Assembly: GCF_018691265.1 (NCBI RefSeq)
Contig: NW_024881284.1
Location: 282,891 to 346,890 of the forward strand
DNA: 64,000 nucleotides
Origin: Tyto alba
Taxonomy: Eukaryota; Chordata; Aves; Strigiformes; Tytonidae
Direction: 5' to 3'
Part shown: in pieces, positions 10,495 to 22,500 of the stretch
Layout: each line of letters starts with the position of its first letter
Position numbering within the stretch: the stretch's first letter is position 1
Notes under the pieces: model-generated
What the model was told of the DNA's origin: nothing
Database searches by the model: none
Seen by the model: only the letters and a program-made list of their open reading frames with translations
Translations under genes and position numbers: made by a program

Positions 10495-13400
10495 GGGGTG
10501 CTGCAGAGCTCTGGGCACTCACCCCACAGCCCCAGCCCCTCGGAAGGTCACAGCAGCTCCTGGGGCACAGAGGGCTCTCAGCCTCCCCATCAGCCCCAGG
10601 GCTGGGGCCAGACATGGCATGAGCAGACCCAGGCCAGCGTCTCCCTCTCTCTGCTGCTCTTCTCTCCAAGAGATCCTGATAGCCCAGTGCTGGCAGCCCC
10701 TCTGTGCCCGTCCCTCTCCCCAGCACAAGACTCCTGCACTGGGGGCTCCCCAGGCAGCTCCTGCTGTGCCAGCCAGAGAAAAGCTGCCCAAACTGGTGCC
10801 TCCAGAAATAGGTCTGCTCTTGTCGCGGGATGTCACCTCAGGCACGGCCCTGAGCTGGCGGTGCTGCTCTGCAGGGCAGTGGTGGCTGAAAGCCACGGGG
10901 AGATGGTCCCAGGGAGATCCCCATGGATCAGCCATCATTTCCATTGCACTGGGCACCCCCACGTGAAGGGGCAGCACAGGCCTATTCCCTAACACATCCC
11001 CCCATGCCCTCCTGCCCTGAACCCCTGGAGAACCGCAGCACAGCAGCACGCTCAGAGGGGCAATTCCTTCAGCCTGTTCCTGACCTCAGCTTTGGAAGAA
11101 CAGACCAACCTCCAGACATCGACACTGAGACAAGCCTCTTTTATTATAGATATTTTTAATGGGAGGCCAGCTGCATTGTCCTATTAGATACAACGCACAA
11201 AGTCCTCTCTGTCAGAGAGGCTAGTTCATGTCTCTGTGGAAGAGTGGATACAGACGTTTTAGGAACAAACAAGAGTTTCAGAAATAAAATGCTTACTGCA
11301 CAGAAGGTTTCAGATAAGAATTGGAAATTACTTCTGAAGAGACACGGGCAGCTTATCCCTGTTGAGAGTCAGCTGAGTGAATCAGCTTCTTCAGTGCGTC
11401 CTTCATCTCCTGGTTCCTCATGCTGTAGATGAGGGGGTTCACTGCTGGAGGCACCACTGAGTACAGAAATGACACCACCAGGTCCAGAGAAGGGGAAGAG
11501 ATGGAGGGGGGCTTCAGGTAGGCAAAGATGCCAGTGCTGATAAAAAGGGAGACCACGACCAGGTGAGGGAGGCACATGGAAAAGGCTTTGTGCTGTCCCT
11601 GCTCAGAGGGGATCCTCAGCACGGCCATGAATATCTGTACATAGGACAGCATGATGAAAAGAAAACAACCAAATACTAAACAGGCACTAACCATGATAAG
11701 TCCAACTTCCCTGAGGTAGGAATCTGAGCAGGAAAGCTTGAGAATCTGGGGAATTTCACAGAAGAACTGGTTTATGGAATTGCCTTGGCAGAGTGATAGG
11801 GAAAATGTGTTGGCAGTGTGCAGGAGAGAATAGAGCAGCCCAGTGCCCCAGGCAGCTGCTGCCATAGTGGACACAAGCTCTGCTGCCCAGGAGGGTCCCA
11901 GTAGTGCAGGGGTCTGCAGATGGCAACGTAGCGGTCATAGGCCATGATGGTGAGAAGGTAAAACTCTGTTGTTATCAAGAAAACAAAGAAAAAGAGCTGT
12001 GCAGCACATCCCAAGTAGGAGATGTCCCTGGTGTCCCAAAGGTTATTGGCCATGGATTTGGGGAGAGTGGTGGAGATGGATCCCAGGTCGAGGAGGGAGA
12101 GGTTGAGGAGGAAGAAGTACATGGGGGTGTGGAGGTGGTGGTCGCAGGCGATGGCTGGTGATGATGAGGCCGTTGCCCAGGAGGGCAGCCAGGTAGATGC
12201 CCAGGAAGAGCCAGAAGTGCAGGAGCTGCAAGCTCCCGTCTGTCTGCAAATGCCAGGATGAGGAACTCAGGTGATGGAGCTGCTGTTGGACATTTGCTCA
12301 CTGCAGGCAGGGAGGTTGAACTAGAAGACATTGACAAGTTAGGACAGACTTCTTTTATTCAATCTTATGCTGTTTCCCCAAATGTCTCCTCAAAATTATT
12401 TCTCTTTTTTAGGGGGAAATATATTCAATTCCTTTTTATGAGCTCAGATTTGTGATGTTTCAGAGGAGACATTCATTGAAGGGGTAGACATACTCATCTT
12501 TCACATTTATCTCAGCCTGAACACAGGGGAGACTTGAGGGAAAAAGTGTCTCCCAGTGCCCTAGTACAGACTCAAGAGAATGCTGGAGTAAGTCCTGGCT
12601 CTCTGCTCCCTGGAGCTGTTTTCTGCCAGGAGCCATTTCTGTGTCCCTATGTCAGCACTCTGACAGTGCTGCCAGCCCCCCATACCACCCTCTGTGTGCT
12701 CAGCTGTGCCCTGCCGACCCCTCCTGGCAATAGGGCACTGCCCAGGGGCATTCCCTACTTGCAGATTCAAAGGAGAACAGCAAGCAAAACCAGAACGCTC
12801 AAGCAAAAGTGATGCTGGTGTGTCTGTAAGTAGAGGAGTAGGTGAAGGCACGTAATGAAGTTTCTGGCAGATGTGCTGATCCATCCGTTTAACATTTCAG
12901 CAGACACGATGACTTATTCAAATTTCACACCCCTTTCTACTTTTCATTAGAAATATCACGAGATCATAGAGCCTAGAAAGGTTCACATTTTTAAGGTGGT
13001 TCCTACTTTGAACTTCTTCTTGAAATGCCAATGTCCTAGAGGTGATCAGGAGTTGTGAGCATCCCTGATCCAGGCAGCAGCCTCTGGAGAGCAGAAGGAG
13101 CCTGCCCTGGTGGGGGTCTCTCCTTCCCCCCACAGCTTCTCCCCACAGCGCCGTGGGGAGCTCCCCGGGCAGGCTGAGTGCTGACCCTGGCAGGCGGCAG
13201 AGTCCCTGCCCCAGCACACAGCCCCCTGGGGTGCAGGGACCCTGCTGGGAAGACAGCCCTGGGCACCCCTGCCTGCACACTGTGTCTTCACAGCTATTCA
13301 AAATTGCCTAAAAAGAGCCCCCTCCTTGCAGATCCCATAATCTGTGGGCTGTTCCAGCTTCAGGAGATGCCTCCAGGAACTACAGACACATCACCCTGCA

Positions 13401-14160
13401 CCCAGAGACTTACTGTGTCAAGGGCTGCAAAGATTTCTCCTCCTTTGAACTCTCAGTCATCCTCCCAGTCCTGACCACCTTTAAACTCTTAATCTCCCTC
13501 GCTCATCTCCCTGAGATACCCCAGGAGTACCCTTCATCCTGCTGCACTTTGCAGAGGAGCTGCTCCTGGGCAGAGCTGTCTCTCTGCAGCACTGCCCGCT
13601 TGCCATCAGCTCCCTCTGTCCCAGCAGCTGGGACCAGCTCAGCAGCAGAGGACCAGTCCAAGGCATTTTAATGATCCCTCAGGTGGGCTTGGTGCCCAGT
13701 CCATGACCCTGAGAGAAAGCTGATGAAACCTCTCAAGAAGGCAAAGTCAGATGTAAATGCCCAAGTTTCTTGGAGCATTAATGGGTCCCCCAGAGGGACT
13801 TTACTGCCAGAGCAAACCTGGGGGCTGGTTAGAGCAGAAAACTGGAGGCAGAGTCAATGTAAAGGTGGCTCTGATGCTGAATAAGCCTGGATGCATTTTA
13901 TCAAGCCAAAGGGCAGCCCTGGCCCCAGCCCCTGGGAAAGGAGATGCTGTCCTACACCCACGGCTCAGGGCTCTTCCTGGGGCAGAGTTTTGTGGGGATG
14001 TGCAATGCCAAGGGCAGGATTGTGGTTGGACACCTGCCAGGCTCTTGGGTGGAGATAAGGGGGCCAAGAGGCCCCAGTGCTGTAAGGATTAGGTGTCTCC
14101 TGGTAGGCCTTGGTGACACAGCCAACAGCCAGAGCCAACAGGAGGAAGAGCTCAGCTCTG
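10495..14160 (-). repeat. Right arm of OR-containing inverted repeat
   Basis: Reverse-complement counterpart of 2,060-5,905. The match starts at the gagtgcccagagctctgcagc block (left arm about 5,883, right arm about 10,500), runs through the OR, and continues past 13,700 to the cctggggcagag block near 13,980. Homology of minus-strand type continues to about 14,830, matching plus-strand blocks at 20,390-21,000 and 31,020-31,620. The arm is therefore part of a wider family of OR-flanking duplicons. Confidence 0.83.
11353..12293 (-). pseudogene. OR14-like olfactory receptor with five 1-bp insertions
   Basis: Inverted partner of the receptor at 4,078. The ATG at 12,293 starts MSNSSSIT, then an extra base near 12,270 brings a stop. 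Further single-base insertions lie near 12,230, 12,155, 11,902 and 11,863. Between them the protein is well kept: HTPMYFFLLNLSLLDLG, MAYDRYVAIC, FFCEIPQILKLSCSDS, FSMCLPHL and NPLIYSMRNQEM, ending at 11,353. A minus-strand AATAAA is at 11,140-11,145. All five defects are insertions and none is shared with the left-arm copy, so each copy was damaged, or mis-assembled, after duplication. Family length is about 312 residues. If the insertions are errors, this would be an intact gene. Confidence 0.87.
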
Positions 14161-14169
14161 TTTGGGGCT

Positions 14170-15190
14170 TTCAACCTTGTCAGCTCCCTTGGCCAACTCC
14201 ACCACAGGCTCTCCTATGGTGGCCTACGCCTGCACTTGTTTTCTTGAAGTCTCCGGACATCCACCGTGCTTACCAGCCTTGCTCTCACTTGACCATCTTC
14301 CTACCCTTACTGATATCTCTCCATCCTCACAGGCTGATGGTTGGAATGCAAAGCTTTGGCTAATCCAGACTCTTTCTGGTGGCCTATTGTACTGCACTTG
14401 GAGGGACGCTTCATGTAACTCAACGTAACACAAAATCCTCACATCCAGTCTCAACTTCCAAAACTTCACTTTGTGCCATTCTTTCTTTCTTATGTTGTTT
14501 CTCAATTTAGGGAAAAACCTCCACCATCTCTGAAACCACACTTCATCCAGTCTCAGGATAGTCTGGGTGGCCATGCTCATCCTAGTGCAGACCTGTATGC
14601 AGGTGGCCTTGTTTGTGGCCAGCATGCACCGCTGTCTTGTATGGTGTCCCTCATAGTGCCCAGGCCCTTCTCCTCAGGGTCCCTGCTCAGCTACTCAGGT
14701 CCAAGCCTGCCGCGAGAAATGAGATTATTCTTCCTCCTAATGCAGGACTGGACACTTCTCCTTGTAAACTTCAAGAGGTTTCTGTTGGCCAGAATCCCAG
14801 AGTTTCTCAGGTTTCCCTGGGCTGAAGCTCCACTTGGTCAGCTGTTAGTGACTCTGTGCAGATAGCTCACCTTGATGGTGGTGGTGTCTCTCACATAATA
14901 ACAGCCCGAGGAGCTGCAGGGCTCTACAGCCCCAGGTAGGAATTACCATCAACACACTCTTCAAAACACCAAATGAGATCACAAAACAAGCAAAGCCAGG
15001 GTCAGTGGAGAAAGGGTAAATAAGGGTTGGGCTGTTTGTATGTTAGACCGTGTTAGTGGAAAATATATACCTGTATAGAGATTGAAACAATAAGGATCTC
15101 TCCAGAAGCTGGTTTTAGGTCCTCCAGCTGTCTGGGACCTGGATCCAGAATTCCCTCATCCCCCCAGTTCCTCCATACACAGACAAGCAC
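14170..15190. other. OR-duplicon flank and unassigned sequence
   Basis: To about 14,830 the minus strand matches the plus-strand blocks at 31,020-31,620: the ccaggccctt...tcagggtcc tract, and a cacaaagtg...ggttgagactgga tract. From 14,830 to 15,190 nothing is recognised except a short stretch (about 14,885-14,930) similar to 1,860-1,915. No gene is supported. Confidence 0.5.
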
Positions 15191-15199
15191 ACGCACACT

Positions 15200-16080
15200 C
15201 TCTCTAGCACAGAATCACAGAACCGCTGAGCCTGGAATGCAGTCAGCTTCCACCTCCTCTGTCCTTCCTCTTCATGCTTGGTTTCTGTCAGGAGCTCCTT
15301 TTTTATCCATGCCATCCTCCTGACACCTTTTCTTGACTTCCTGCATGTCTGTGTGGACGGTTCTGGAGTGTGAAGTGGAGAACATTAACCATCAATTCTC
15401 TGCACCCTTTCATCTTCAGGGCTGTATCCCATGGGATTCTTCCAAGCAGATCCTTCAGCAGGTCAAAGCCTGCTCTCCTGACGTCCTGCCCCTTGCTTTC
15501 TTCCCTTCTCTCAGCATCCTACACTCTACTTTCTCACCCTTGATTGTTACAGCCCTGAGCAGCTCTTTCTAGTTTGCAAGTATCAAGTCCTGCTGCAGGG
15601 CACCTCACCTCACTGGCTCCTCAGTCACCCTTGTCAGGAAGATGTCACCAGTGAGCTCCAAAATCCTCCTGGGTGGCTTGCACCTCTTCAGCAGTGGCAA
15701 TTGGGACAGTTTCAGTCTGCCATGAGGTCCAGGGCCTGCAGGCATGAAGCTCCTTCCAATTGTCTAAAGAAGGCCTCATCTACCTGATCAAGAGGTCTGG
15801 AGCAGAAATCCACCCATCCTCCCACAGTGCTGCCCATGTTGTTCTGCCCTCTGATCCTGGCCTATCAGCTCTCAGCTAACTCACTGTCAGTCCCCAGGCA
15901 GAGCTCCATGCATTCCTGCTGCTCTCTCACACCAAGGACAACCTCCCCTCCAGGTCCAGACCTGTGGCCTTATCAGTACCTGACTGCAAGAGCCCACATT
16001 TTCTCCAGGTGCTGCTTTGGGCCACTTTCTCCCTTGAGCAACCAACTCACAGATACTCTGGGCTCACCAGGGTCTAGTCC
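15200..16080 (-). repeat. Antisense CR1 LINE fragment
   Basis: The minus strand encodes a CR1-like piece WIKKELL...RRWK near 15,310-15,250. The plus strand carries the typical CR1 reverse-complement wording: gaaggcctcatctacctgat (about 15,766), cagagctccatgcattcctg (about 15,899) and gtccagacctgtggcctta. The fragment covers endonuclease-to-RT linker sequence of CR1 ORF2 and is riddled with stops. It abuts one copy of the 0.75-kb duplication that begins at 16,083. Confidence 0.75.
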
Positions 16081-16082
16081 AG

Positions 16083-16845
16083 ACATAGGGTCTCTAAATA
16101 CATGGCTCCCAGGACTCTCCTACTTGCTGGTTAATTTGGTTTGATGTGCATTAGTGGTTCCACCCACTGACATACCCACCAATATGACACACACACAGCT
16201 TGATCTCTCCAGTTGCTGACCCTGAAGGTGCATGAGCCCCTTTGACTCGTGCTTCCCACTCCAGGGATGGGCCCTTGGATCTCTATCCGTACCAAGAGCA
16301 GACATCTCCTCACCCCAGAAAGTTGTGGAGGATGGAAATTCATAAGAAGACAGGACAGACTTTCAGTTGCATGGTGTGCATAAACAATTATGCTGACCAG
16401 CCACACATGACCAGCTCCTTTCATCCCCTTTTCCCCCTGTTTTCCGATGCTTCTTTCTCCCCAAATCACCTTGGTCCTTCCCTTTCCCTGCCTTTGGTTC
16501 TTTCCTAGGCATGCCACAGCAAGCCTGGCACAATCCCCAGTGCTCTCTCTGGCATCCCATAAGGACTCTCAGACCCCCAGAGGCAGAAACCCCCACCCTC
16601 GGTCGGCAAGGTCACCCTGGGAGGCTCCTCCGATTGACCCACTTGTTAAATGTCACACCCAGATATTTTGTACCTCTCTGTGAACGAGTATTTTTCACTT
16701 TGGGTTTTAAATTGTTTCTCTGAAAACAGGGTGATTCCTGTCCTAAGAAATGGAAATTATTTATGTTTGTGGAAGTGTTGGAGATTAGGTCAGATAAATA
16801 TGTCCATGGAGGTTATATGTGAAACGGAGCACAGTTTGTCTGACC
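16083..16845 (+). repeat. 0.75-kb direct duplication, copy 1
   Basis: Matches 23,706-24,432 closely, from acatagggtctctaaatac to cacagtttgtctgacc, with about 35 bp extra here near 16,130-16,170. The unit holds no recognisable gene. Open frames inside it are shared by both copies but show no domain, and I take them as chance. Confidence 0.85.
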
Positions 16846-16914
16846 ATGACCAAGTCCTGATGACATCGACTCCACGAGGCATTTACTGGCACTGATCACA
16901 CATGATAAGGACCG

Positions 16915-17125
16915 TAACATGCATGAAAATACAACAGGCATGGGAAAGGAGACTGGAGAAATGTGGAAGCTGCTCGATGAGCCCCAGGGCAGGGGGTCTC
17001 CTGCTGTCCTGGGCAGCAGGGCTGTGGGGAGGCAGAGGCGGGACAAAGGCAGCCAGGGCTGAGGGTCACTTGCAGCATGAATGCAGGACAGACAGAGAGT
17101 GCCTGGCCTCTGTTTCCTCATGCCC
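16915..17125 (+). repeat. Short module shared with 58,300-58,520
   Basis: gcatgggaaa, gactggag, gcagggctg and gcctggcctctgtttcctc occur in the same order and orientation at 58,338-58,520. Near 58,560 that copy runs into a block also found at 5,845-5,905. The module therefore belongs to the OR-flanking duplicon family. Confidence 0.55.
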
Positions 17126-17149
17126 TTTGGACCAGCTGAAGTAGTGGGG

Positions 17150-17570
17150 ACACTGGGGAGGCTGCCATCCCTCTCTGGGTTTTTTCCTCAGTTTTTGCTT
17201 AGGTCTTTCTGGTGCTGGTTATTTCTCTCTCTTATCAGTCCCAGGCAGCCCTTTTCACTGAGGGCTACTACATCCACCTCTCCCCTCATCCAAAGGGCCC
17301 ATCATCTCATTGTAAATGGTATTCAGGTTGGTCAGGCACAATTTGCCCTTGTTCAGTTTTTACTGGCAGTTCCAAATCTCATTCTTGTCCTTCAGGTGCT
17401 TGGAAATAGCTTCCAGGAGGATTTGCTCCATCACCTTCCCAGGGACAGATGTGAGGTCGAGCAGCCTGTAGCTCCCTCATCTTCCTTTTTGCTCTTCATG
17501 AAGATGGGTGGCATGTTTGACTTTTCCCGGGTGTCAGGAACCTCCCTGACTGCCACGGCCTTTACAGGGT
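17150..17570 (-). repeat. Antisense CR1 reverse-transcriptase fragment
   Basis: The minus strand translates to the CR1 RT block LDLTSVPGKVMEQILLE, then AISKHLKDK and GKLCLTNL, interrupted by stops. This is part of the polymerase region of the non-LTR retrotransposon CR1. Confidence 0.78.
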
Positions 17571-17639
17571 GACAGAAGCAGCCACACACTGACCTTGGCC
17601 ACCACCCTCAGCACCCTTGGCTGAAACTCACCTCATAGA

Positions 17640-19500
17640 GGACCCAGAGAAGCATGTATGGCCAACCAGCTTGCTGAAAGTCTCTCCACATGTTCCTGGT
17701 CACTAGGCCCACTGCCACACTGAGTTTTGAGATTTGGGCCCACATATTTTTTTTTTTTAGCCTTGCTGTGGCTGCCAACACCCTTACTGAAGCCTCTTTT
17801 GCTACCTTCTTCATCCCTTGTTAGTTCCAGCTTCAGCTCAGCTCTGCTTTTCCTAGCTCCATCCCTGAACACACAGACAAGGTCTTTGTGCTCCCCCAAG
17901 GGGATCCTGAACCCCTTCAGCCCTCTGTGCATCTCTACCCTGTCCCACAGGCAGGCTGGTGGCAAGAGGGTGGCATCTGGGGACAGCACAGCAGTGCTGG
18001 GAGCAGGAGCACCAAAAAGGAAAGGGGGGTGTGAGCCATGCCCTGGGCTGCACACAGGGGCACGGGGGGGCTGGTGCCTCGGTGGTTGGCCAGGCTGTAT
18101 GGGCTTGGGGTGGATGCCAGCTTGAGAGTAGGAGCACTGGCATTTCCATGGAATTCCAGTGAAAATGTGGCTGCAGCGAAAGCAAGTGGGCAGGTTCAGG
18201 CACAGGCAACTGCAGTGGCAAGGGTGCACAAGAAAGTGTGCTGGCCTCCTGCCATGGTTGCTCAACTTCATCCATAAAATTCCACGTGGGTTTTGCATTT
18301 CAACAGGGTTGGCCTTGAAGTTGAAACAGTTGTCCAAGGCCCCTTTGTTCTACAGGGCAGTTTCCCAAGGAATCCAGCCCAGGAACTTCCTGAACAAGCC
18401 AAAAATTTCTCCCTTGTACTCCAAGGCTCTGATTCTGGGGTTTGTCCTGCGCACCTCTCTTGGGAGTTTAAACCCCACCATCTCCTGGTCACTGCAGCCA
18501 TGTGACACCGACCCTCAGTGGAAAAGCTCACGTGCCCATGGTTACAAGTTCTTGGTGCTCTGTCTCAAATATTTTCTCCAGAATGACACGACAGGCCACA
18601 TCAAGCCTCTCATCTTGCTGCACCCATTTCTGGAGGAACAGAGAAGTGACAGGGTTTGACTGTCCCATTTTCAGTGCTGAGGCAGGATTTGGGGAAGTGC
18701 GGTGCTTCCCCTTGCATCAGCTCCTTCATCTCACTGAGAGGTGGGGCTACAACATCTGCTGGGCAGCCAGCCCAGGTTCTGGATGCCACCAGTCTTCTCT
18801 GGGGACATGCTTCTTTTAGCCACCAGCCGTTGCTGGGTCCTGCTCCACCTGCTGCCAACCCAAGGGCAGCTTCATCGCCCTTCTGGCCTTTGGCAACTTC
18901 TGCTCCACGTGGCTTCATGCCCCTCCGGGCAGCTCTTCTTGCCTGACTGAGAGCCACTCACAGGTGACCAATAGCCTCCATAACAGTGGCTGTAGGGGAG
19001 AGGGAAGGTGGGCATGAAGGGTTGCACTGGCCTTTCACCACCAGGAATTGTCTCCTTTGTATCAGCCCTTAGGAAGCCCTGCCAAAGCATCTCCCAAATT
19101 CAGTGCTGGCAGGAGGATCTCCTATAGACACCTCTGGTCTGAGCCTCCTCCAGACGCCTGCACCCCTGGGCTGGATGCTCTGCCTGGCACGGGAGGATCA
19201 GGCCACTCTCCTTGTACCCACACCATCTCCACCTTGGGAAAGAAACACCTTAAAGATTTGAAGACACGCTTCAGGCCTGCCCATTGCTCCCACCCCCCAC
19301 TTCTCTGTATATCCAGAATGACCTGAGGGGTGCTTGGGCTCCTCTTTAAGAGGACACAACCGGAGTCTTCACATTTGTCTCAGGACAACAAATGGCACCA
19401 TCCAGACCCCAAACTCACCTGCTGCAGGTCCTGTACTGCATGGTGGTGACTGGTGTCAGGACCAACTGCCACTCCCAGCTGTACTACTCAAGGCTGTGGT
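17640..19500. other. Unassigned DNA with a likely CR1 scrap
   Basis: 18,280-18,600 resembles antisense CR1 (accatctcctggtcactgca near 18,476). The rest contains only short overlapping frames in several phases, with no domain signature on either strand. I see no RNA gene here. Confidence 0.45.
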
Positions 19501-19502
19501 CA

Positions 19503-22500
19503 CAGATTCTTGTGCCCCCCCTCACTGGCAGCATGGGAAACTGAACAATCCTTGACTTAGGATAAGCCCTGCTCAGCAACAACTAAAACATCCCTGTGTT
19601 CTCAACATTGTTCTCACCCTAAACCCAAAGCACAGCACTGCTCCAGCTGCTAGGAAGAAAATTAACTCTGTCCCAGCTGAAATCAGGACTTTGCAGATTG
19701 CCTTTCTTGGTAAGCCTGGCTCCTTGCAACCCTTTTTGTCAAATAGGGAAGTTCTTCTGGGCCCCACTGCCCTCTGCATCTGACATGCACACCAGCTGGT
19801 TGGGTCATTTGGCCTCTGTGACCAGATGCCGTGGATCATGCTCATTATCCAGGCTGTTTGCAAGCATCATATTCCTTCCTCTTGTTCTTTGCAGTCACGT
19901 GAACTAGGATCGGAAATGTCAGGCTGTGCTCTGCCTGTTGTGACAAACTACTCAGCCCTCATCACCATCTACCTTCAACCAAAAAGACTTTTCAGCGTAC
20001 ACAATATTCTTGTCGGGGTGGTTTCTGCATCCGTGCCTCCACTGTCTGCTGGCAGGAGCTTGCTGCAAATCTTAGAAAGCAGCAAATGCTACTTCTTGTC
20101 GCTCCTATCCCCAAACTTGACCTTGTCATTGACCAATAAGGTGTGGTACTGACCTTCTGAGGCACATAGATTTAGGTCAACCTCACTGCTCATTGTCTTC
20201 CTGTGAAGTTCAGCGTGACTGAGGATGAGCTAACTCATCATTACAGTGGTGCTTTCCACCTTCGTCATCACTTCCATTAAATGAGCATTTCTTTTTCTTA
20301 CCCATACTGCCATACATCCACTCAAGTTATTGTCTTCTCAGAGGAACCATCTGCACACGTGCCTTAAATGCTGATGTGCTGGAGCTTCAGTGCACAGGGA
20401 CCTTGAGATACTTGGGTCTTTGGCCAGCAGAAACTTCAAGTTGTACAAGGAGAAGGGGCAAAGTGGGACTGGACCAGCAGAGGAGTGAGTCTGAGGAGAA
20501 GGCCCTGGGCACTGTGAGTGATGCCATATGTGCCGCTGGTAAAGGCTCACCATGAATAGAGCCAGCTCCTGCATACGGAGCTGCACTGTAGCATGACCAT
20601 CGAGACACGGGGAGTTACCATCCCCCTCGACTCAGCACTGGTGTGGTCACACCTGTAACATTCTCTGGGGCATTCCATTCTGAGGAGCAGGAAGGAACGG
20701 GAGAGTGCCTAGAGGATGTCTGCAAAGGTGGGTTTAGAGGGCATGAAGCACATGATGTGTGGAGTGGCTGAGGGACCTGGACTTCCTTGTCCTGATGGTG
20801 TGGAAGGTCATGCGGGAGTAAAAGAGTAGCTTGAAATTAGGAGTTTTGGGTATTTTCAGAGATTTTGGACCTTTTCTTTGTAGTGGGAAACCACCTGAGA
20901 AAGGAAAAGCATCACAAAGTGCAGTTTGGGAGGTTGAGACTGGACAGGAGGAGAAAGAAATGTCCCTTGAAGGGTAGTGCTGTGATGCCAGAGGTCACCC
21001 AGAGCCCATATCAGTGCAGTGCTTTGTGTTCCAAGGGACAGGCAGGGAGGAAGGAGAGATCTCAGGAAAGGCAGGGAGATGCCATAGGTTGGGTGTCCAC
21101 AGCCTGGGGGTCTCTGTCCCCTTGGTTATGGCAGTTGTCTCTGCTACCAAGGCCTGGAAGGAGACATGATAATCGCATGGAACTGGAGCCTCGTGGCTTC
21201 CTTGCAGCCCCCCAGGGAGGCTGGGAGCTGTGGTACCACTGTCCTCCACTCAGCATTGCCCACCCCACAGTGCCCCAGGAAGAGCCCTGAGCCAGTGTGA
21301 GGGATGGGATTCCCCTTCTTGGGGCTGACCACTTGCCATGATAAAATATATCAAGTTTTACTCAGCATCAGCTCCCCTTGCACAGTGCCTTTGCTACCTG
21401 TACTCACAGCCTCCAATTTTCTTCTCTAACTAATCCATGGGGACACCTGGTCTGTAATGGGCCTCAGAGGGGCCAATTAACACTCCAAGACACTTTGGCT
21501 TTTGCTTCTGACTGTAACCCCTTCAGAGTTGGTTCAGCTCCTCTCAGTATCTGAGGTTCAAACACCAAATACACCACAGGCTTCATCAAAGTGCAGAAAA
21601 CCAAAGGAGCCACATCTCTTCCATCATTTATTTCAGGACTTCCAGGCTTGTACAGCTAATTGGAGAGGCTTCAGGAGTCAACTTAAGTGGAAGATTTTAA
21701 TGACAACTTCATAAAAAAACACTTTTTTTTTTTTTTTATTCTGAAGGGGTTTTTCATCCTTTTTTAATTTTACAGAAGTGATAGAAGCTTTCTCCAATTC
21801 AGAGGGTCTTCTAAGGAGGACAGGAAATGTAGCAACAGCGGTCTCCTCAAGGTCCCCCACTGTATGGGCAACTTTCCTCCCCACCTCCCCAGACCCACCA
21901 TTTCCCTCAGGGGCTGCCTGGGACTTGCATTCTTCTACATCAGACTTCCTCACTGATGTTCACAGCTGAATGTTACAGCTCCTTTGCACCAATTCCCACC
22001 TGATTTACCCTGAGACTTGACTGTAAATAGTCACAGGAATCTTATTAATTTTGAAGAGATGGAAGTAAAACATGATACAATTATTAAAAAAAAAACCAAT
22101 CAACATTGAAGTCCTCAACTGTATGCCAAGTCCAAGCCTCCACTAAGGTCTACCTTCCTCAAGCGATGACCATAAAATAAATATGCTGGACAAATAGATA
22201 GGAAATTATAAATATATGCACAATTAGCGAGTTGACTAAAGAGAGAGTTTGGCAGTTTAAATCCACTTTTCCACCTTCTTGGCCAAATTTCAAGCCCAAA
22301 GCCTTGTCACCAGCTCGTGCCTCTAGTGATCTCCCTGCCCATCTTCCTGTGCCTCCTTAGCCCATGCCCACCTCTAGCAAATGAATTTGGGGTGTTGTGG
22401 GCAACATTTTACAGTCAACTGAAAAATCATTTGTCAATGTTCAAAGCATTTCTGGGGTATAACTGAGAAAGAAATGAACTTGTGTTACATCATGTAGTTG

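Noticed and set aside
10247..11049. Frames of about 160-176 codons in the right arm, also seen at 5,478-6,076
   Set aside because: They recur because the arms are duplicated, but differences between arms do not look coding and no domain is present.
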